Origin: Symbiodinium natans
Lineage: Eukaryota > Sar > Dinophyceae > Suessiales > Symbiodiniaceae
Length of the DNA: 64,000 bases
Direction of reading: 5' to 3'
Assembly (NCBI GenBank): GCA_905221605.1
Contig: CAJNDS010001813.1
Coordinates: 253,434-317,433 of the forward strand
Notes under the pieces: generated by a model
Told to the model about the DNA's origin: nothing
The model's input: only the letters and a program-made list of their open reading frames with translations
The model's database searches: none
Translations under genes and position numbers: made by a program
Shown: positions 10,184-20,653 of the stretch, piece after piece
How positions within the stretch are numbered: the stretch's first letter is position 1
Layout: each line of letters begins with the position of its first letter

Positions 10184-10508
10184 GTCAACCGACGCAAAGG
10201 CCCTGTGTCCTGAGGAATTGATTCTCCTTCACCTCCTCTCCTGCAGGCTTGGGCGGCTGAGGGGTACCCTAAACCCTAAACCCCAAACCCCAAACCCTAA
10301 ACCCTAAACCCGAAAACCTAAACCCTAGGGGTTTTGGACGATAAAGGTTCGAGGGCGAGGGGCTCGCAGCTTAGGGTTGAACTAATGTTCAGGGCACTAG
10401 AGGGTCCTGAGCGATTGTGGGATTTAGGCGGGTCCTTGAGCCATGCATCTGGGGGTGTTTAGGGGTCACGTCAGTCTCGGACTCAGGAGGAAGGTGCCGG
10501 TGCGGATC

Positions 10509-10575
10509 TGGGGTTTAGGGTTTAGGGTTTAGGGTTTAGGGTTTAGGGTTTAGGGTTTAGGATTTAGGGTTTCAG
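10509..10575 (+). repeat. TTTAGGG array
   Basis: About nine heptamers. Confidence 0.93.
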
Positions 10576-10712
10576 GCTTTATAAACCAAAGATCCAGAAG
10601 GCCCGAACCCCCCTCCTCCGAACCAAACCAGATATTGACAATAAGGGTTTGGGGTTTAGGGTCTAGGGTTTCGGGTCTTCTGCCCATGTCAATCGAGGGC
10701 CGAGCGGCCTAC

Positions 10713-10795
10713 GATCCACTTCCCTCGGAAGATGGCATCGCCAGGTGACACCTTCTGACCCTCATGAACCTCAGTGGCGGTTGGTACATTTGGGG
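10713..10795 (-). CDS. Exon-like island, TEVHEGQKVSPGDAIFRGKW
   Basis: On the minus strand, after 'ttcgggaaag', it reads TATEVHEGQKVSPGDAIFRG and then KWI to a GTAGGC donor. The frame stays open about ten more codons past the donor (VGRSALD) before a stop, so the exon could instead be terminal. One of the most protein-like islands. Function unknown. Confidence 0.45.
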
Positions 10796-11137
10796 CTTTC
10801 CCGAAAACAGGGGTGCACTTTTTCTTTATATATATATATATGGATATACTTATTTTTTTATTCATTTTGTTTTTTTTGGGGGGGTCCGTTTATAATATAA
10901 GAGAAGTATATATTCTACTTCTACATGGGGTATAAAAGGGGTACCTCCGGTTTTGGGAAATACACATCTAGGGAATCTAGGGCCGCCAGGATGGAAGTGG
11001 CTCCGGGGGCCCTAATCAACACGCAAAAAACCTGAAAACAAGCACACCAAGAAACCGACGTTGCTGCGCCCACGGCGCCGCTGCGTGGGGGTTGTCTTTT
11101 TTCTAGTGGTCCCCATGAATTTACAGGATTCTTGGCA

Positions 11138-11216
11138 ACCCTAAACCCTAAACCCTAAACCCTAAACCCTAAACCCTAAACCCTAAACCCTAAACCCTAA
11201 ACCCTAAACCCTAAAC
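11138..11216 (-). repeat. CCCTAAA array
   Basis: Eleven near-perfect heptamers. Confidence 0.95.
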
Positions 11217-11327
11217 GTGGGGTGTTTGCTCCCCTTTTAGGCGTCACCGTCGCTTTGCAGGGGTCTAAGCCCACCCCTAACTGTACTTACATCCATATGC
11301 CGGGAAGTATTAGACTCAGGGGTGGTT

Positions 11328-11735
11328 TCATGGTCCCTTCCTATGGGCCCGTAAAAGGGTACCCCTTCTTAGGGTAGCTACATGGTCCCTTGGTATTCAG
11401 GGGTATTGGGAGGGACCCCTAGAAGGGAGCCTTAGTCGACCTTAACCCTCCAGTCCCACTTGCGGTAGTTACCATGGTGCCTTAGTATGGGCCCTGAAAC
11501 GGGGACCCCTTGTGTACCCCATAAAACCTAGGGGCCCATACTTCAGAACCCTCTGAAGACGGTATGGGACCATACTCAAGGCCCATGAAGCTACCCTTAG
11601 AGGTTTGCAAAAGAAGTCTAAGTAGGAGCTTCTAGCATTTGGGGGGCTTCGCCATACAAACTAAGGGCCCGTACATCAGAACCTTGTAAGGGAGGTAAGG
11701 AGGGACCGTATTAAGGGCCCATGCTTTCGGAATCT
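11328..11735. mobile_element. Cluster of 'gggcccatac' foldback copies
   Basis: Alternating sense and antisense copies of 'tagctacatggtcccttggtat' (written across spacing) and 'gggcccatacttcagaaccct' type arms, ending 'aagctacccttagag'. At least two complete units and one partial unit (11664-11720) are nested or tandem. Other copies lie at 14817, 22036, 39206, 50673 and 53976. Confidence 0.6.
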
Positions 11736-12248
11736 AGACTCCCCACTTGTTTTTTTGTTTAGGGTTGAGGGTTTAGGGTTTATGGTTTAGGGTTTAGGCG
11801 CTCACACTGACAAATAGACACTGAAACAAAACCAAACTCGAGCTGACTCGTTCTTGTTAATGTTGCCTTTTTGGGTGTTGAAACAAACCACAGATTTTTA
11901 AGTATTAAGAAAATCCAGGGCGCCCATGAAAATCCACTGTCAACGGACTTATACGGGAACCTCAACAGCGAAAGGAAAGGAAAAGGGCCCGCTCGCTCCA
12001 TGTCCTAGACATATATCATACAGGGCTCAGGGTTTCGGGTGGGTCACCAGACACGTCCCGACAAACCCTCTCTTCAACTCTGTTTGAGACACTAGACACT
12101 GCTTAGAGAACTCACCCCATGCTAACCCTGCATAATCATCTAGCCCTTTCTCCCTTCGCACCTTCTTTTCTGATCCTTGATGAATGGCTAGTGTGATGCC
12201 GTATAAATCTATGCTGATGCTGTCCACGCGAAGTCCCTGAAAGCTTAC

Positions 12249-12311
12249 AGCCATTGCTCAGAATCTTGTGCCGCTGCGTGGCCAGCCACTCCTCGAACAT
12301 CCACTTGTTCT
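12249..12311 (-). CDS. Exon-like island, KWMFEEWLATQRHKILSNG
   Basis: Sixty-three bases on the minus strand run from 'ataactgcag' to a GTAAGC donor and read ENKWMFEEWLATQRHKI then LSNG. Both splice sites are close to textbook. It looks helical and amphipathic. Function unknown. Confidence 0.5.
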
Positions 12312-12988
12312 CTGCAGTTATGGCAGCCGTCTGACAAGCCGGCACACGCAAGAATCAATGCCCTCAACCCTCCCGTTGAGGGTCCATGTACCTGTATGGT
12401 ATATATTTGAGCCCTGCAGCCGAGAGCTACTATTTAGGAACCCCTTTAGGGCCCAAGTACATACTCTGTAGGTACATGGACCCTTAGGGTCAGTCAAGAT
12501 GCAAGGCCCCTGTTCTAGGCTAAGTTAGGGTTGCTGCACATGCGGTTCCACCCTATCTTGACCTATATCAAGATGCCCATGTTCTTGCTTGCTCAAGGTC
12601 CCTAAACCCCAAACCCTTCATTTATGCTCAGCTCCCTTTTCTCATTTTAAGGTGCATTCCTTAACCCAGGGGTAATGGGGCCCTCTCGGGCCCTCCTAAA
12701 ACCTAAGCCCGACACCCTGTATGCAGCAGGCTTAGGGTTTTGGGCTGCTTAGGGGTTTAGGGTTTAGGGTAGGGGTTGGGAGTTAGGGTTTGGGGTTTAG
12801 GGGTTTAGGGTTGTTTAGGGGTTTAGGGTGTAGGGGTTGGGAGTTGAAGGTTTGGGGGGTTAGGATTTTAGGGTTCTAGGTGTTGGGGGGTTTGGGGGTT
12901 TTTGGATTTAGGATCCTGCCTCAAATGGAGGCTTCGCCACCAGTCCAGGCCTCTCCTGCAGGATTTTAGGGTCTTTAGGATTATTAGT

Positions 12989-13095
12989 TGGGATGTTGCC
13001 CCTTATACTAACAGTCCCTAATAGGGATTCTAATAGGGGGGGGGGGGGTACCATAATCCGCATTCAGGACTGTACGTACAAGGGGGACCATCCAA
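12989..13095. mobile_element. Foldback element, 'gggatgttgcccctt' family
   Basis: The left arm 'gggatgttgccccttatact', with 'aacagtccctaatagggatt' next to it, pairs with a right arm running 'taatccgcattcaggactgt' and then 'caagggggaccatcc'. A G run lies at the apex. Related to 23725, 46462 and 46872. Confidence 0.7.
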
Positions 13096-13635
13096 AGGTT
13101 TTAGGATTCAGGGTTTAGGGTTTGTTCAGGTTTAGGGGAAGCAGGCTTTTGGGGTTTTAGAGTTTAGGGTTTAGGGTCTTGGGCATTTTTTGCAATAGGG
13201 TCTAAGTCTAAGCTTGAAGGGGTTAGGGAGTAGGAACTTTAGGGTCCCACTGAATGATGGTCACACCTCTTGGTTCTCCGTCGTAATCATCCCCCCCTTG
13301 AAGAGGACCACGCTTTAGTCTTCGGGCAGTTACGTGTTCCCTTAAGGTGGGCCCTTCATTGGGGAAGCCTTCTATACACCCTTGAAAGGCTTGGAGTTTG
13401 CCTTTCTGTAGAGTTTGGGGTTTAGGATTTAGGCGTTGTCGGGCTTTGGGTTTTAAAGGGTTTGCCGAGCTGCAGGAAAGAAACCCCAAACCCTAAACCC
13501 TAAACCCTAAAACCCTAAACCCTGAATGATCTTAGGGGCGTCAAGCTCGCTGTAGAACTTTCAGCCGAACTTTGGAGTTGCGCGAAACCGAAACGCTAAA
13601 CCCGAAACACAAGTAAAACCCGAAAGCCCAAACAA

Positions 13636-13745
13636 GTTTAGGGTTTAGGGTTTAGGGTAAACCCTGAAACCCTAAAACCCTAAAACCCCAAAACCCCAAA
13701 ACCCCAAAACCCCAAAACCCCAAAACCCTAAAACCCTAAACCCCA
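13636..13745. repeat. Head-to-head telomere-type junction
   Basis: Three TTTAGGG units run directly into AAACCCT and then CCCTAAAA/CCCCAAAA units. The switch is at about 13658, with no spacer. The pattern resembles an end-to-end telomere fusion. Confidence 0.85.
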
Positions 13746-13825
13746 CAAGACCCAGAAGATGAGTCAACGCTTCTGTGGCCGAGATGCATGCTCCAATGGG
13801 TTGGCAAAGACCTGCATTCCACTCT

Positions 13826-13935
13826 AGGTGTAGGGTTTAGGGTGTAGGGTTTCGGGTTTGGGGTTTAGGGTTTGGGGTTTGGGGTTTGGGGTTTAGGGTT
13901 TAGGGTTTGGGGTTTGGGGTTTAGGGTTTAGGGTT
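13826..13935 (+). repeat. TTTAGGG / TTTGGGG array
   Basis: About fifteen units in which TTTGGGG and TTTAGGG alternate in blocks. Confidence 0.9.
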
Positions 13936-13942
13936 CTAATTA

Positions 13943-14002
13943 CACTAGACCCAGGAATAATCTAGGAACAAAAGGGTGCCCTTTTTGTGTTCTTAAGGGA
14001 GG
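13943..14002. mobile_element. Truncated copy, 'gggtgccctttttgg' family
   Basis: The left half only: 'ctagacccaggaat', 'aggaacaaaagggtgccc', 'ttcttaaggg'. The right half is replaced by a G-rich tract. Confidence 0.55.
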
Positions 14003-14125
14003 GGTGGTTCGGGGGGGGAGAGGGGTGGTTTGAGGGGGGGGGGGGGGGTTATAGTGTATAGGGATTGGGGTTTAGGGTGTAGGGTGTAGGCTTTAGGGTA
14101 CGTAACCCAAGGTTCCCTAATCCTC

Positions 14126-14210
14126 CCTATGACCCTAAGCTTCCCTGAGGTGCCCTAGGTACCTACGCCCCCTGAACCTCCCTCCCTTAAGAACCCTATT
14201 ATCCACTGGA
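14126..14210. repeat. 'aagcttccctgaggtgccct' dispersed repeat
   Basis: Contains 'aagcttccct', 'aggtaccta' and 'ctcccttaagaaccct'. Copies lie at 35616-35692 and 39340-39490 in the same order. Confidence 0.55.
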
Positions 14211-14632
14211 GTACAGGTTAAGGGTTTTAGAAGTATACCCGAAACCCTAAGCCCTGTGGGTTTAGGCGTAGGGGCTACCGGGAACCCCCCTAAAGGTTTA
14301 GGGTTTAGGGTTGTGCCCGAAGCCCTGAAACCCTAAACCATGCTAGGGTTTGGAAGCTTCAAGGATTCAGGGGCTCAGGACTTTAAAGAAAGGAGAAAAA
14401 AAGGAAGACCCATAAGCCCCTTAAGGTGACACAAGGGTTTAGGGTTCAGGCTTGTCTAGGCACCCGCTTATCAAAGGTACATGTAGCGACATAAAGAACT
14501 GGCTAGAGCCTTGCTACCCAAGCGGTGGTATCCTTTCGGGTGCGCCAAAACCGCTCCATCGCCTGTCCTTCCGTGTGGGTTCCGTGACCCGGACTGGTAG
14601 GCGACGCCCAACCAGATCTCCACGTCGCCGAC

Positions 14633-14713
14633 CAACTCCCATTGCCATCCAAGAAGAGCGGCTCGTGTCGCGCTCGTAGTTCACAAGCTTGTAGTGGCCG
14701 ACTACCAGCAAAT
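14633..14713 (-). CDS. Exon-like island, VVGHYKLVNYERDTSRSSW
   Basis: On the minus strand, after 'gatccgagcag', it reads LLVVGHYKLVNYERDTSR and then SSWMAMGV to a GTCGGC donor. The frame remains open further downstream. Other frames are open too. Function unknown. Confidence 0.36.
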
Positions 14714-14816
14714 CTGCTCGGATCTGATCCCATGAAAAGGTGACCTCTTATATACCCCTAAATCCTAAACCCTCAACCCTAAACCCTAAATACCCCTTCT
14801 CTGCCCTACACAAATT

Positions 14817-14891
14817 AAGGGCCCATACATCATAACCCTTTAAGGGTGGTTAGGGACCTCCTTAAGGGCCCATGAAACCCCTTAGAGTGGT
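14817..14891. mobile_element. Partial 'gggcccatac' foldback copy
   Basis: It shares 'aagggcccatacatca', 'aaccctttaagg' and 'gggcccatgaa' with the cluster at 11328-11735. Only one arm is clear. Confidence 0.5.
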
Positions 14892-14910
14892 AGTTGTAGA
14901 AAGGGGCTAG

Positions 14911-15000
14911 GGTTTAGGGTTTAGGGTTTAGGTTGAGGGTTTAGGGTTTAGGGTTTAGGGTTTGGGGTTTGGGGTTTAGGGTTTAGGGTTTAGGGTCTTG
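14911..15000 (+). repeat. TTTAGGG array
   Basis: About thirteen units including two TTTGGGG. Confidence 0.93.
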
Positions 15001-15351
15001 AGGGCCGCCTCGGGGAAGCTCTGTTGCCCTCTCCAGTTCATGCAGATTTGTGCGCGTTGTATCTCTTCGCCGTCTTGTTATAGGGCCCTTAGGAGGGAGG
15101 GGGGGTTGAAGCTGGTATAGGGTTTAGGGATTCGGGATTAGGGTTTAGGGTATGTAACCACAGGCCTCTTATCTGAACGCTAGCCCCCTCTCATCTGAAC
15201 AACCCTAAACCTAAACCCCTGAATTTATAAACCCTCAAAACCAACCCCCCCCCCCCCCCACCTACTAATTGCTGACAAACCCGCCAGGATGATCTCCCTT
15301 TGTTGCCCTTAGAAAGAAGATGGTATGCTTATTTTCGAGGGTTCCCCTAAA

Positions 15352-15455
15352 CCCTAAACCCTAAACCCTGATCCCTAAACCCTAAACCCTAAACCCTAAA
15401 CCCTAAACCCTAAACCCTAAGCCCTAAACCCTAAACCCTAAACCCTAAACCCTAA
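15352..15455 (-). repeat. CCCTAAA array
   Basis: About fourteen units with occasional CCCTAAG. Confidence 0.94.
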
Positions 15456-15460
15456 GTAAG

Positions 15461-15580
15461 GGCTCCTGGGGAGGCCGGTGCCTGGCCAACGGGCGCAGGC
15501 TGGCCGTCCGGCAGCCGCGCGCAGACCATCGAGGCGCTTCCTGCAGCGCGCGAGGGAACTTCATTGGCGACTTTGAAGAG
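15461..15580 (+). CDS. Exon-like island ending at a GTTTAGGG donor
   Basis: The plus frame reads RAQTIEALPAAREGNFIGDF and then EE, and stops exactly where a TTTAGGG array begins as GTTTAGGG. The left edge is 'taagtaag'. The minus strand is open with a 'gctgcag' acceptor, so the strand is not certain. Confidence 0.33.
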
Positions 15581-15800
15581 GTTTAGGGTTTAGGGTTTGG
15601 GGTTTAGGGTTTAGGGTTTAGGGTTTAGGGTTTGGGGTTTAGGGTTTAGGGTTTAGGGTTTGGGGTTTGGGGTTTGGGGTTTGGGGTTTTGGGGGTTTGA
15701 GGTTTGGGGTTTTGGGGCTTGGGGCTTGGGGCTTGGGGTTTGGGGTTTGGGGTTTGGGGTTTGGGGTTTAGGGTGTGGGGTGTGGGGTGTGGGGTGTGGG
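15581..15800 (+). repeat. TTTAGGG / TTTGGGG / TGTGGGG array
   Basis: About thirty units arranged in homogeneous blocks of TTTAGGG, TTTGGGG, CTTGGGG and TGTGGGG. The 78-codon plus frame through it is a Gly/Trp/Phe repeat translation, not a gene. Confidence 0.93.
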
Positions 15801-16108
15801 GGTTGGGGTTTGGGGTTTAACTTTCAAGGGTTCAGGGCTTTATATTTTGTTCAGGGAATAGGGTTAGGGGCTATTCTACTATGGTTTAGGGTTTAGGGGT
15901 TTTGTTTTTGAAGCTTAGGGTTTAGGTTTCTTTATATTTTTGTTTAGGTTTTAGGCTTAGGGCTTACCGGCGTTTATATTGGGGTTACGGTTCTTGAATG
16001 GTTCTAAATTAGGGCTTAGGGCCTACGGCTGTTCAGGGTTTAGGTTTTCAGGGTTGTTCTATTAGGTTTAGGGTTACAGTTCTTAACTAAAATTGTTCCC
16101 CCGGGCAG

Positions 16109-16262
16109 TGTGTCAACATTATTCAATGGGGTCCCAACGTATCGGCGGACCCGTGGCGCACCCGCGCCGGACCATCTCTGTTCATTTCGCGCGAGGCTGC
16201 TTGCATTTTGGACGAGAATCGCGTCGGGACAGGGTCTCTCACGGTTTGGGGGGTCTACGCTG
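16109..16262 (+). CDS. Exon-like island, plus strand, ~50 codons
   Basis: After the strong acceptor 'cccccgggcag', one frame reads VNIIQWGPNVSADPWRT and ends SLTVWGVYAG before a GC-type donor. All three plus frames are open across it. The chosen frame is the most protein-like. Function unknown. Confidence 0.36.
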
Positions 16263-16512
16263 GCATAACCCTAAACCCTAAACCCTAAACCCTAAATCCT
16301 AAGGGATCTAAGATGTAGGAGATGTTCTAAACCCTGTCAAACTCTCTCTAAACCCTCCAAACCAACCCTCCAAACCCTCTGAAACCCTCTGAAACCCTCA
16401 AGGACTACGCTAAACCCTAAACCCTAAACCCTAAACCCTCAAGGACTATGGAAAACTCCTGGAGGGCAGCTGTGGAAGGCGTAAGACAGACACCGTCCGG
16501 CTGCGTCAGACT

Positions 16513-16620
16513 CGGGTTTAGGGTTTAGGGTTTAGGGTTTAGGGTTTAGGGTTTAGGGTTTAGGGTTTAGGGTTTAGGGTTTAAGGTTTAGGGTTTAGGG
16601 TTTCGGGTTTCGGGTTTGGG
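16513..16620 (+). repeat. TTTAGGG array
   Basis: About fifteen units, ending in two TTTCGGG. Confidence 0.94.
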
Positions 16621-16757
16621 TTTTAAGGTGTTTTTCTCCGAAATCCTTGTTCTAAGCTGCATTTAAATTTTAGCGACCACGGCCCAAGCTTGTCGGGGGT
16701 ACTGCAAGGAGAACACACGGGCGCCCAGGGTTCCATTCTGGCGGGGAATCAGCTTAT

Positions 16758-16861
16758 CCAACCCTAAACCCTAAACCCTAAACCCAAAACCCAAAACCCT
16801 AAACCCAAAACCCAAAACCCTAAACCCTAAACCCTAGACCCTAAACCCTAAACCCTAGACA
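16758..16861 (-). repeat. CCCTAAA array with CCCAAAA units
   Basis: About fourteen units, with CCCAAAA variants in the middle. Confidence 0.92.
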
Positions 16862-16926
16862 AGCAAAGCTGTGCCTGCAAACTCAAAGAAGCGGTAGTTG
16901 GTGCCCTTATTGCGGACCTGGGTCTA

Positions 16927-17150
16927 CTTGGAGCTTCGTGGTACTTACAACCCAATAATACCTGTCTAGACCCGGGAGGAACCTAGGAATAAAAGGATAA
17001 AAAAAGGGTACCCTTTCTGGTTTTAGGGGGATTATAAGGGAACCCCAACCCTAAAAAAAGGAAAAAAAGGGCCTACTCCCGGTCCTAGCTGTACTTATGG
17101 GTTAGAAGTACAGTTAGAATTGGGTTGTTAAGTACCATGAACCTCTAAGT
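16927..17150. mobile_element. Foldback element ('aggttcatggtactta' family) carrying a second element
   Basis: The outer arms are 'acttggagcttcgtggtact' (from 16927) and 'agtaccatgaacctctaagt' (to 17150). A complete copy of the unrelated 110-bp family (16961-17088) is inserted in the left arm. CTG occurs at both edges of the insert. Confidence 0.75.
16961..17088. mobile_element. ~110-bp 'gggtgccctttttgg' family copy, nested
   Basis: Begins 'cctgtctagacccgggagga' and ends 'tactcccggtcctag'. The termini CTAGACCC and GGTCCTAG are near-complementary. It sits inside the foldback element 16927-17150. Confidence 0.72.
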
Positions 17151-18082
17151 ACTAAACGAAGAAGGCGTGCACTCAAAGTCTTCCTAGGGTTTAGGGCTTC
17201 GGGTATGAGGGGGTTCGGGTATGTCGGGTTTGGGATATCGGGCACGTAGGGTTTAGACAGCCTGAGTAAGGGCTTCGTGTAGCCCAGCAGCTGTGTTGCG
17301 ATTTGGGCGTCCTCTTTTCTATGATGGTCAGCTTGATCAAGGAAACCAGAAACAAGAAAAAACAGAATACCTCACCCTAAACCCTAAACCCTAAACCCTA
17401 CAGCCTAAACCCCAAACCAGAAACCCGTAACCCTAAACCTCCCAACCCCTGAACCGCCAAAAGGGCCGAGGTCAGCGAGGGGACACACCTTTTGGGCCTT
17501 GCAAAACACAACTCTGCAGGGGATTGTGGGGAAGGGTTTAGGGTTCAGGGTTTCTTATGTTTGTCATGTAGCGTATTTAGGCCTTAAAGGAATTCGGGCT
17601 CTTCGGTCTATTGGAATTAGGGTTTAGGGTTTAGGCTGTAGGGAGTTCGGGCTTCGGGTCGAGGAGTCGAACTATAGGGCTTAGGGCTTAACATGAGGGT
17701 TTGCGAGAATAAGGGACCCCCAATACCCCCAAAGAGTATAGGGTTCCCTTATATTTAGGACCCCCATAAGGTAAGCCTAGTTTCGGACTAAACCCTAAAC
17801 CCTAAACCCTAAACCCTAAGCCCCCTATATAAGATAAGCCCACGTCTCTGAATGCCTTGAAGCAAGCCCGTCCACTGGGGCAGGTGCGGCCAATCGTACC
17901 TCGGCTCATTAAGGCCCCTGCTATAAGGTACTAATGCCAGGTGGTACCTAGACACCGAACCCTAAACCCTAAACCCTATACCCTAAACCTGAACTTAGGC
18001 AGTCCTTGGTCCTTGCGGGGGTGGGGGGGGGGGTTGTACGCCATGGTTCGGGTGGTAAACTTGTTTCTCGAAGGACTCTGCC

Positions 18083-18190
18083 TTGGGGTTTAGGGTTGAG
18101 GGTTTAGGGATTAGGGTTTACCCTAAACCCTAAACCCTAAACCCTAAACCCTACAACCTAAACCCTAAACCCTAATTAGGGTTTAGGGTT
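18083..18190. repeat. Two opposed telomere-type junctions
   Basis: TTTAGGG units meet CCCTAAA units head-to-head near 18118. At about 18173 the CCCTAAA run turns back into TTAGGGTTTAGGG. Two orientation switches fall within about 60 bases, without spacers. Confidence 0.85.
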
Positions 18191-18296
18191 GTGGGACTAC
18201 CTTGAACCCCAGTAGTGGCACCCCCGGGTTTGGGGATCCTTTCTTAAGACCGAAGGTGCTATATAGGGGCCGTATATGAAGGAATCTATTCCCTGT

Positions 18297-18357
18297 TTAG
18301 GTTTTAGGGTTTAGGGTTTAGGGTTTAGGGTTTAGGGTTTAGGGTTTAGGGATTAGG
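18297..18357 (+). repeat. TTTAGGG array
   Basis: About eight units. Confidence 0.93.
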
Positions 18358-18518
18358 GACCCTTACGGAATGAGGGCCATCTGTTCAGGAGCATATTCAG
18401 GGAAACCTCTGGGGGTTACGACCTTAGGGATACGAGTCTTAACCCCTTGAGTTTTGTGCCGTGGGGCTTTAGGGTTTACGTAGCGTTTCAGTTGGGTTCA
18501 TGGTTTCAGGCTACCCCG

Positions 18519-18605
18519 AAACCCTAAACCCTAAACCCTAAACCCTAAGCCCTAAACCCTAACCCTAAACCCTAAACCCTAAACCCTAAACCCTCAACCC
18601 TTAAG
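18519..18605 (-). repeat. CCCTAAA array
   Basis: About twelve units, one being the hexamer CCCTAA. Confidence 0.93.
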
Positions 18606-18614
18606 CTAGGGAGC

Positions 18615-18668
18615 TCTGAAGGAATCGACGTTCTCGAACTTCAGGGTCACTGCCTCCGCAAGGACATG
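18615..18668 (-). CDS. Exon-like island, HVLAEAVTLKFENVDSFR
   Basis: Exactly 54 bases (18 codons, phase 0) on the minus strand, between 'gggcctgag' and a GC-type donor (CAGA|GCTCCC). Very protein-like, with a beta-strand pattern. Function unknown. Confidence 0.45.
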
Positions 18669-18679
18669 CTCAGGCCCGG

Positions 18680-18835
18680 AACCCTGAACCCCTAAACCCT
18701 AAACCCGAAAACCCTAAACCCTAAACCCTCCTAAACCCTAAACCCGAAATTCCTAAACCCTAAACCCTAAACCCTAAAACCCTAAACCCTAAACCCTAAA
18801 CCCTAGACCCTAACCCTAAACCCTAAACGCTAAAG
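18680..18835 (-). repeat. CCCTAAA array, interrupted
   Basis: About twenty units with CCGAAA and CTCCTAAA interruptions. Confidence 0.92.
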
Positions 18836-19533
18836 AATCTCGAAGCCGAGAGCCCAGGTCCTGGTAGGCAGCAGACCCTAAACTAAAATTCGAAGGACCC
18901 TTGTTGAGACAGGGTTTAGGGTTTAGGGTTTAGGGTTTAGGGATTCTACATATTTGATGGGGTCCAGTTGTTTCCCCTACGGCAAGCCCTAATATCCAAA
19001 AATCCACCATCCCAAAAGGACCAGCGGGCTTCAAGTTGCCAACGTTCCGAAGTCTGGGATCGTGCTGGCAGATTGCTGTTTTAGGGTTTGTGTGTCAGTT
19101 GTCGCCCAGGACTGCCCTTGCACTACGGGAGGCAGGGGCGGCAGGGGTTTCTTGGGGCCCGTGCTTATCACCGAGTCTCCGATTACCATAGTAGAAACAT
19201 ACGGCATTCGAGTGGCAACCTGGCAAGATCCTACGCCTTGAGCCCTTGCACCCGAAACCTTAAAGCCGAAACCCCGCAGCCTTACCCATTTTACAAGCCC
19301 CCGAAACCCTAAACCCTAAACCCCTAGAAAGCCCCAGAACTGAACCCTAAACCTCAAATACCAAAGCCAAAACCGACAAAAAAAAAAAAAAACACCCAAA
19401 CCCCAAACCCCAAACCCTAAACCCTAAACCCCAAACCCTAACCCTAAACCCTAAACCCTAAACCTGAAAACCCAAACCCTAATCATCGTCAGAAGCATCC
19501 CAGGCCCCGCATGTCGAAGGAAGCTTCCCGAAG

Positions 19534-19758
19534 CTTACTTGGAGGTTCATGGTACTTAGTAACCAAGGGTTTAGGGTTTAGGGTTTAGGGTTTAGGGTTT
19601 AGGGTTTAGGGTTTAGGGTTTAGGGTTTAGGGTTTAGGGTTTAGGGTTTAGGTACTTATAACTGTACTTATAACCACATTAGGGCACTTAGGGGGCTTAT
19701 AAGTGGGTTATAAGTACAGTTATAATTAGTTACTAAGTACCATGAACCTCCAAGTAAG
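19534..19758. mobile_element. Foldback element with perfect 30-bp arms and an internal TTTAGGG array
   Basis: Arms 19534-19563 and 19729-19758 are perfect 30-bp inverted repeats. A second perfect inverted repeat lies inside (around 'ataactgtacttataac'). An array of about twelve TTTAGGG units (19567-19652) interrupts the left arm. The truncated relative at 24274 lacks an array at this point and reads 'aactaattataactgtac'. Confidence 0.88.
19567..19652 (+). repeat. TTTAGGG array inside a foldback element
   Basis: About twelve perfect units inserted into the left arm of the element 19534-19758. Confidence 0.95.
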
Positions 19759-20653
19759 GCGCCTGCGGCCTCCCCGAAACACTGAACCCTAAGGGGGGTT
19801 AGGGCGTTTAGGGTTTTTAGGGTTTAGTGTGTCTAGGGTTTTAGGGCTTAGTGTGTGTAGGGTTTCTAGGGTTTAGGGTGCTTAGGGATTTTAGGGTTTA
19901 GGGCCCGAGGGGTTAAGACCTAAGACCTAAAATCCTATGAAGCTAGGGACCTCGGTGCCGGAAGCTCGAAGTCTTAGATTCGACGGCTTATGCATGACTT
20001 GCGTTTTGCGAAATCCTAGGGTTCAAAAAATGGGCCCTGTGTTTGGGTAACCATTGTATACACTACGCCGTGTATGCAGAAAAAGGGGCCATGCCTCGGA
20101 TCACTGTAAAGAAGGGTAAGGGGCCCCTAAACCCTAAACCCTAAACCCTAAACCGGGTGTAGGGTTCAGGGATCACATCCCAAGAGTCCCAAAACCTACC
20201 TTTTTTGTAGGTCACCTAAACAATCCTAGAAGGAGGGCTTCATAGCAAAAGCCTACAACAAAAAAACCCTAAACCCTAAACCCTAAGCCCTAAACCCTAA
20301 ACCCTAAACCCTAAACCCTAAACATTTGGGCTCTGAAGGCAAGCCCTAAACCCTACAGGCCCCAAAAGTCCGACTCTCGAAAGTAGAACCGAAACTTTAA
20401 CAACACAAAAGTCCGGAAACCGCAAAGCCCTAAAGAGTCCGAAACTTCAAGCCCCAAAGTCCGAAAGATACCTAAACCCTAACGCTAAGGTTTTGCACTA
20501 AACCCTAAACCCTAAACCCGAAACCCTAAACCCTAAACTCTAAAACCCTAAACCCCAAACCCCGAACCCTGGCCTTCCGAAACCCCCAAACCCCAAACAC
20601 AAAAAACACCTCAAACCCTAAACCCTAAGCCCCAAACCCTGCCCCTACTGCAG

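Noticed and set aside
15660-15896. Gly/Trp-rich plus-strand ORF
   Set aside because: It is a direct translation of TTTGGGG repeats. The same applies to the frames at 40090-40390 and 51633-52066.
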